A DNA stretch of 10,473 nucleotides from Bacteroidales bacterium GP1 (GTDB taxonomy: Bacteria > Bacteroidota > Bacteroidia > Bacteroidales > Muribaculaceae): positions 29,736 through 40,208 of the forward strand of contig DAAI01000030.1 in the NCBI GenBank assembly GCA_001701105.1. Direction: 5' to 3'. The number at the start of each line of letters is the position of its first letter. Within the stretch, counting starts at the first letter, position 1. Position numbers and translations under genes: made by a program. Below, piece by piece: positions 6,260-10,473 of this stretch. The notes under the pieces were generated by a model. That model searched no databases and had not been told where the DNA came from. It saw only the letters and a list, made by a program, of their open reading frames with translations.

Positions 6260-7984
6260 ATGAATAGCAAAACTTTAGGTTATATATCTATTATTATGGC
6301 ATTGGTAATCTCACTTTGCGCAAATGCAGAAGTGAGGTTGGATAAGAATGGCGTCGCACCGAAACTTATTGTGGACGGCCAGCCCATGCTCGTAATTGGT
6401 GGCGAACTGGGCAACAGTACCGCGACTTGCCCTGAGGATATAGAGAGAATATTCCCAAAACTCAAAAGAATGGAACTGAATACAATACTCGTTCCTGCTT
6501 ATTGGGATTTGATGGAGCCGGAAGAGGGGAGATTCGATTTTTCATTGACAAATGCTGTGATTGATGAGGCGCGGAAGAACGATCTTAAAGTGATATTCCT
6601 TTGGTTCGGAGTATGGAAAAACTCAATGAGCTGTTATACACCTGAATGGTTTAAAGCCGACTATAAACGATTCCCACGCGCAAAGACTAAGGAAGGGAAG
6701 CCATTGGAGATAGCAAGTGCGTTTTCAGAGAATGTGTACAAGGCCGAGAGCACGGTGTTCACTCGCTGGCTTGATCATCTTTTGGACTACGACAAGCATT
6801 CCACCGTGATAGGAATTCAGATTGAGAATGAGATCGGAATGCTTGAAGATGCGCGCGACCATTCCTCGCTTGCCGATGCCTTATTTGTCAAAGGAATTCC
6901 GGTGGAATTGGCAAGCTATATTAAGAAGAATAAAGCCTCATTACATCCCTATATAAAGGAAAGAATCGAGGGTAAGGAAGTATTCGCCGGCGCATCGTGG
7001 CTGTCCATTTTCGGAAATAATATATATACGGATGAGATATTCATGGCATGGAATTATGCCAAATATGTGCAACGACTTGCCCAATTAGCAAGAAAAAAGA
7101 CCGATATACCATTGTATGTGAATGCGGCCATGGATAGCAGGGGTCGGCAACCAGGAGAATATCCATCAGCGGGTCCGCTTGCAAAACTTATCGACATATG
7201 GCACGCAGCCGCTCCCGATATAGATTTTATTTCTCCGGATCTCTATGATTCGGGTTTTACCGACTGGGTTCGGCAGTATGCTTTACCCGGAAATATCCTG
7301 TTCATTCCGGAGATTCGCCAGTCTACCACAGCCAATGCTCCACAGGCTTATTATGCCATAGGGGAGCATAATGCAATAGGGTTAAGTCCATTTTGCATTG
7401 AAAACGGAGAAGACAGTCCTGAATCCCATTCCGTGAAAGGAAGGAAATTACTGAAAGAGATAGCCCCAATACTGCTTTCCAATCAAGGTAAAGGCACCAT
7501 GAATGGCCTTTATTTTGATGCTGATTCCACTGAAAGGGTAATTATGAAGGACGGACTGAAAATCCGGGCGCGTCATTATTTCACGCTTCCATGGGATTCA
7601 CGGAGTCGCGATGGTAGCAAGTGGCCCGAAACGGGTGGCACCATAATCCGGCTTGAGTCGATGAAATATCTTATCGCAGGAACAGGACTGGTTATAGATT
7701 TTGAAGATGCCGCAGATGCTTCCGGAGCGAGGCAGGAATTAGGGGAAGATGGTTTTGCGCAAACCGGTAAGAGGGTCGATCCTAATAAAATCGCCAATGC
7801 GGGTAAGAAATGGACAGGAAGACGGATCGGCATCAAGAGCGTAACGGAGATGAAGGTTAGTGCCAACGGATCGCTGGTTCCCCTCCGCTATCATGGTGGT
7901 GATGAAACCCATCAGGGGAGACATGTGCGGATCTCCCCTGATGATTATAAGGTGTTGCTTGTATCTCTATATGAATATATGTGA
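6260..7984 (+). CDS. Secreted beta-galactosidase, GH35/GH42-like with DUF5597-type C-terminus
   Basis: This 574-residue glycoside hydrolase has a signal peptide (residues 1-23, cleavage likely after Ala-Asn-Ala) and should act in the periplasm or outside the cell on terminal beta-galactosides. The TIM-barrel part begins with a GGELGNS segment (48-54) and continues with NTILVPAYWDLMEPEEGRFDF (74-94). The proton donor is probably Glu191 in IQIENEIGM and the nucleophile Glu351 in FIPEIR, both fitting clan GH-A. The C-terminal region, including GDETHQGRHVRI and a final LYEYM, resembles the DUF5597 domain of Bacteroidales beta-galactosidases. It starts two bases after the methyltransferase stop with no TAnnTTTG element that I can find just upstream, so it is probably transcribed from the restriction-modification promoter or from inside it. 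Its base composition returns to that of the surrounding genome. The exact GH family and substrate cannot be settled by eye, and no SusC/SusD pair is in view. Confidence 0.85.
   Translation: MNSKTLGYISIIMALVISLCANAEVRLDKNGVAPKLIVDGQPMLVIGGELGNSTATCPEDIERIFPKLKRMELNTILVPAYWDLMEPEEGRFDFSLTNAVIDEARKNDLKVIFLWFGVWKNSMSCYTPEWFKADYKRFPRAKTKEGKPLEIASAFSENVYKAESTVFTRWLDHLLDYDKHSTVIGIQIENEIGMLEDARDHSSLADALFVKGIPVELASYIKKNKASLHPYIKERIEGKEVFAGASWLSIFGNNIYTDEIFMAWNYAKYVQRLAQLARKKTDIPLYVNAAMDSRGRQPGEYPSAGPLAKLIDIWHAAAPDIDFISPDLYDSGFTDWVRQYALPGNILFIPEIRQSTTANAPQAYYAIGEHNAIGLSPFCIENGEDSPESHSVKGRKLLKEIAPILLSNQGKGTMNGLYFDADSTERVIMKDGLKIRARHYFTLPWDSRSRDGSKWPETGGTIIRLESMKYLIAGTGLVIDFEDAADASGARQELGEDGFAQTGKRVDPNKIANAGKKWTGRRIGIKSVTEMKVSANGSLVPLRYHGGDETHQGRHVRISPDDYKVLLVSLYEYM
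7910..7943. repeat. Perfect 12-bp inverted repeat between convergent genes
   Basis: CATCAGGGGAGA (7910-7921) pairs perfectly with TCTCCCCTGATG (7932-7943) around a ten-base loop. It lies inside the last codons of the beta-galactosidase gene and 44 bases beyond the rfbC stop on the other strand. It could halt transcription coming from rfbA/rfbC, but neither side has a clear T-run, so a standard intrinsic terminator is not shown. Part of the symmetry falls on conserved codons (HQGRHVRI). Confidence 0.55.
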
Positions 7985-7986
7985 CT

Positions 7987-8541
7987 TCAGAATGTGAAAG
8001 GTGTGTCGAAATCCTTGAGCAGCGGATGTCGGAGGTCTTTCGACGAGAGGATTGCTTCAGCCGGGTTAATCTGCCAGTCGATGCCGAGAGAATCATCCTG
8101 AATAGAGATGCCTCCGTCGGCCTCAGGACAATAATAATTATCGCATTTATATTGGAACACGGCCGTGTCCGACAGCACGGCAAATCCATGAGCGAAGCCG
8201 TGGGAGATGAAGAACTGGCGGTGGTTTTCTTCCGACAGCTCAACGGCTACATGGCGGCCGAAAGTGGGGGATCCCTTACGAATGTCTACAGCCACATCAA
8301 GCACGCGCCCGCGCACACATCTCACGAGTTTAGCCTGGGTATGAGGAGGCCTTTGGAAATGCAATCCCCGCATCACGCCATATGTTGAACAAGATTCATT
8401 ATCCTGCACGAAGTCTACGGGCATTACTTCCGCATCAAATACCTTTTTATTGTAGCTTTCGAAGAAATATCCACGGTCGTCGCGGAAAATCCTGGGTTCG
8501 AGTATGATTAAGCCCTCTATTGGTGTATTAATAACGTTCAT
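7987..8541 (-). CDS. rfbC: dTDP-4-dehydrorhamnose 3,5-epimerase
   Basis: RfbC (RmlC) is a cytoplasmic cupin enzyme that epimerises C3 and C5 of dTDP-4-keto-6-deoxyglucose on the way to dTDP-L-rhamnose. With the ATG at 8541 the protein has 184 residues, typical of the family, and begins MNVINTPIEGLIILEPRIF. Visible family signatures are DDRGYFFESY (21-30), FVQDNES (44-50), GVMRGLHFQ (55-63) and ISHGFAHGF (112-120). Expected active-site residues are His61, Lys71 and Tyr131. An in-frame ATG at 8565 overlaps the rfbA stop as ATGA and would add eight residues; it is the alternative start if translation is coupled. It follows rfbA in the same operon and is convergent with the beta-galactosidase, whose stop is only two bases away. 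The rfbB and rfbD partners are not in this window. Confidence 0.95.
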   Translation of the reverse strand: MNVINTPIEGLIILEPRIFRDDRGYFFESYNKKVFDAEVMPVDFVQDNESCSTYGVMRGLHFQRPPHTQAKLVRCVRGRVLDVAVDIRKGSPTFGRHVAVELSEENHRQFFISHGFAHGFAVLSDTAVFQYKCDNYYCPEADGGISIQDDSLGIDWQINPAEAILSSKDLRHPLLKDFDTPFTF

Positions 8542-8561
8542 CTCTTTATGATTTCGGCATA

Positions 8562-9452
8562 TCATTTATTACGGTCAAGCTCGTCGATCACTTTCATAAG
8601 ATAACGGCCATATTGATTCTTCAGCATCGGAGTGGCTATCTCTTTCATTCTCTCGCGAGAGATCCAGCCATGACGATATGCTATTCCTTCGAGACAGGCG
8701 ATCTTCAGGCCTTGCCTCTTCTCCAGCACTTCGACATATATGGAAGCCTCGGCAAGAGAATCGTGGGTGCCTGTATCGAGCCATGCGAATCCACGCGGGA
8801 GGGTCTTGACCTTTAGGTCGCCATCGGCAAGAAATACTTGATTTACTGTAGTTATCTCCAATTCACCACGAGCCGACGGCTTGATATTGGCCGCCACATC
8901 CACCACCCGGTTAGGATAGAAGTAAAGTCCTACCACTGCATAGTTGGATTTTGGATTTGAGGGCTTCTCCTCAATGGAAAGGCAGTTTCCATTCTTGTCG
9001 AACTCCGCCACTCCATATCTCTCAGGATCATCCACCCAATAGCCGAACACGGTAGCTTTATTTTCGTTCTCGACGCTATTGACCGCATCCCTGAGAATCT
9101 CGCTGAATCCGGCGCCGTGGAAAATATTATCGCCCAGTACCAGGCAGGCTGAATCATTGCCAATGAACTCCCGGCCAATGATGAAAGCCTGAGCAAGACC
9201 ATCGGGACTCGGCTGCTCGGCATACTCGAACTTCACGCCATAATCGCTGCCATCTCCGAGAAGACGTTTGAAGCCCGGCAGATCGTGAGGAGTCGATATG
9301 ATAAGTATTTCCCGGATTCCGGCCATCATAAGCGTGGAAATCGGGTAGTAAATCATGGGTTTGTCGTAGACCGGGAGCATCTGCTTGCTCACGCCCTTGG
9401 TGATGGGATATAGGCGGGTGCCCGACCCTCCTGCAAGAACTATGCCTTTCAT
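8562..9452 (-). CDS. rfbA: Glucose-1-phosphate thymidylyltransferase
   Basis: RfbA (RmlA) joins dTTP and glucose-1-phosphate to give dTDP-glucose and pyrophosphate, the first step to dTDP-L-rhamnose and related deoxysugars for surface glycans. The 296-residue protein has the normal family length and starts with the nucleotide-binding loop LAGGSGTRLYPITKGVSKQM (6-25). Further signatures are PVYDKPMIYYPIS (27-39), the Mg-binding LVLGDNIFHG (Asp108), IEEKP (160-164), GELEIT (196-201) and AWLDTGTHDS (Asp226). No signal peptide is present, as expected for a cytoplasmic enzyme. It is the first gene of the pair with rfbC, whose longer possible start overlaps its stop. On the minus strand upstream I see only a one-mismatch -7 (TATTATTG at 9513-9506) with no -33 box, so its promoter is not settled. 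Confidence 0.96.
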   Translation of the reverse strand: MKGIVLAGGSGTRLYPITKGVSKQMLPVYDKPMIYYPISTLMMAGIREILIISTPHDLPGFKRLLGDGSDYGVKFEYAEQPSPDGLAQAFIIGREFIGNDSACLVLGDNIFHGAGFSEILRDAVNSVENENKATVFGYWVDDPERYGVAEFDKNGNCLSIEEKPSNPKSNYAVVGLYFYPNRVVDVAANIKPSARGELEITTVNQVFLADGDLKVKTLPRGFAWLDTGTHDSLAEASIYVEVLEKRQGLKIACLEGIAYRHGWISRERMKEIATPMLKNQYGRYLMKVIDELDRNK

Positions 9453-9643
9453 GGAGATGGTGTTTGGTTATTCGGTAATGAATAGTTATAAAATGTTAAT
9501 AGATTCAATAATATAACGTCCTCCTAATTTAATTTATTATCCCTGTAGGGAATGATATGCTGATCGGGGGAGGGAAAGTAATCCTGAAGAATGCCACGGC
9601 AATGGATCAGTAGCGGTTAAATTAGTGAAATATAATGAGGGAA

Positions 9644-9674
9644 TTTGTAATGTCGGGCAAATGTTGTAATTTTG
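9644..9674 (+). promoter_or_regulatory. Bacteroidetes-type promoter for the fumarase gene
   Basis: TTTG (9644-9647), 19 bases, then TAATTTTG (9667-9674) is a full match to the Bacteroides consensus and has the same -7 word and spacing as the amidase operon promoter. Transcription should start near 9680, leaving a leader of about 65 bases before the ATG at 9745. I see no riboswitch or attenuator in that leader. Confidence 0.8.
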
Positions 9675-9744
9675 CATAGCAGAAAGCGATGGCACATCGC
9701 CCCTTAGGAAAAAGATAATATAAATTATTCAAAAACAATATACC

Positions 9745-10452
9745 ATGGCAACAAAACCATTTCATTATCAGGAGATGTTTCCTCTGGGTCCCGACACTAC
9801 GGAATATCGCCTCGTGACCAAAGATCATGTTCGCGTAGAGAACTGGAACGGCCACGAGATTCTTGTAGTTGACCCGGAGGCCCTAACGATATTGGCAAAT
9901 GAAGCAAGCCGCGATTGCTCGTTCCTGCTCCGCAGAGAGCACAACGAGATGGTGGCAAAGATTCTTCACGATCCGGAGGCATCGGAAAATGATAAATTTG
10001 TGGCTCTGACAATGCTCCGTAATGCGGAAGTGGCCGCAAAGGGTGTGCTCCCATTCTGTCAGGATACCGGCACGTCGATCTGCGCCGGTTATAAAGGTCA
10101 GCACGTATGGACCGGATGCAATGATGAGGAGAAAATATCTCTCGGAATCTATAAGACATATACCGAGAACAATCTCCGCTATTCGCAGAATGCTCCGCTC
10201 ACCATGTATGATGAAGTGAACACTGGTTGCAATCTCCCGGCTCAGATTGAAATCCATGCCACAGAAGGTTCGGAATATGAGTTCCTGTTTGTTGCCAAAG
10301 GTGGCGGCTCTGCCAATAAAACCTATCTATATCAAGAGACAAAGGCGATCCTCAATAAGAAAACCCTCGTGCCGTTCTTGATAGAAAAGATGAAGACTCT
10401 CGGAACAGCCGCTTGTCCACCCTATCACATTGCATTCGTGATCGGCGGTTAG
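9745..10452 (+). CDS. Class I (iron-sulfur) fumarate hydratase, N-terminal part, interrupted near the window edge
   Basis: This matches the start of single-chain FumA/FumB-type fumarases, which interconvert fumarate and malate in the cytoplasm with a [4Fe-4S] cluster. Cys105 in VLPFCQDTGT and Cys224 in TAACPPYHIAF sit where I recall the first two cluster cysteines of E. coli FumA (105 and 224). The third, near 318, would be outside the window. NTGCNLPAQIEI (159-170) and KGGGSANKTYLYQETKA (185-201) are further family signatures. Full-length members have about 545 residues, but here a TAG at 10450-10452 follows the conserved VIGG, giving 235. Two-subunit alpha chains are also longer than this and lack the FumA-like N-terminal extension. 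The remaining 21 bases do not continue the family in any frame. It is either a truncated gene or a full gene with sequence errors at the edge. In Bacteroidales this enzyme serves the fumarate/succinate branch. Confidence 0.85.
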   Translation: MATKPFHYQEMFPLGPDTTEYRLVTKDHVRVENWNGHEILVVDPEALTILANEASRDCSFLLRREHNEMVAKILHDPEASENDKFVALTMLRNAEVAAKGVLPFCQDTGTSICAGYKGQHVWTGCNDEEKISLGIYKTYTENNLRYSQNAPLTMYDEVNTGCNLPAQIEIHATEGSEYEFLFVAKGGGSANKTYLYQETKAILNKKTLVPFLIEKMKTLGTAACPPYHIAFVIGG

Positions 10453-10473
10453 CCTTTACATTACGGTCGGCAG

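Noticed and set aside
7981..8388. A 135-codon plus-strand frame opposite rfbC
   Set aside because: It is antisense to a well-conserved enzyme gene, has no family features and begins at the end of the beta-galactosidase gene.
9506..9513. TATTATTG on the minus strand as a promoter for rfbA
   Set aside because: It has one mismatch to TAnnTTTG and no TTTG at the right distance upstream, so it is too weak to list.
9541..9550. CCCTGTAGGG palindrome-like sequence between rfbA and the fumarase gene
   Set aside because: The arms are only four to five bases with a two-base loop and it is not placed relative to a promoter in a meaningful way.

Overview
The window looks like a chromosomal piece from a gut Bacteroidales bacterium. 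Three signs point there. The promoters have the Bacteroidetes form (TTTG, 19 bases, TAnnTTTG). A split amidase/golvesin-type envelope protein sits next to a two-part GT2 glycosyltransferase, a pairing I know from Bacteroides-like genomes. There is also a secreted beta-galactosidase of the kind with a C-terminal DUF5597-like region. GC near 50% in most of the window would fit Muribaculaceae better than Bacteroides, but that family assignment is inference.

Layout. (1) Positions 1-4227, minus strand: a two-gene envelope operon. A large exported amidase-like protein with a golvesin-type insert is followed, with a one-base stop/start overlap, by a glycosyltransferase that runs off the left edge. 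A textbook promoter lies at 4301-4331. (2) Positions 4440-6257, plus strand: an AT-rich insert holding a HindIII-family type II restriction-modification pair. The endonuclease gene is intact. The methyltransferase gene overlaps it by four bases and carries a one-base deletion that splits it into two frames. (3) Positions 6260-7984, plus strand: a secreted GH35/GH42-like beta-galactosidase that starts two bases after the methyltransferase stop and has no promoter of its own that I can see. (4) Positions 7987-9452, minus strand: rfbC and rfbA, the third and first enzymes of dTDP-L-rhamnose synthesis, overlapping or nearly so and convergent with the beta-galactosidase. (5) Positions 9745 to the end, plus strand: the N-terminal part of a single-chain class I (iron-sulfur) fumarate hydratase behind a second textbook promoter. 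It is interrupted by a stop 21 bases before the right edge.

How the genes fit together. The envelope operon and rfbA/rfbC all concern the cell surface (peptidoglycan, glycan assembly, activated rhamnose), and the beta-galactosidase concerns glycan breakdown. The restriction-modification pair is the clearest accessory element: its base composition differs from its neighbours, it sits between host-like genes, and it is joined head-to-tail to a carbohydrate gene.

I do not see a wholly new system. The item most worth checking is the intact HindIII-like nuclease beside a frameshifted cognate methyltransferase, which should not be viable if both observations are true of the living cell. The odd early stop at the end of the fumarase gene raises the possibility that single-base deletions in this assembly are sequencing errors. 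I found no tRNA, rRNA, CRISPR array or insertion sequence. The gaps at 4228-4471 and 9453-9744 hold divergent promoters and little else that I can identify.
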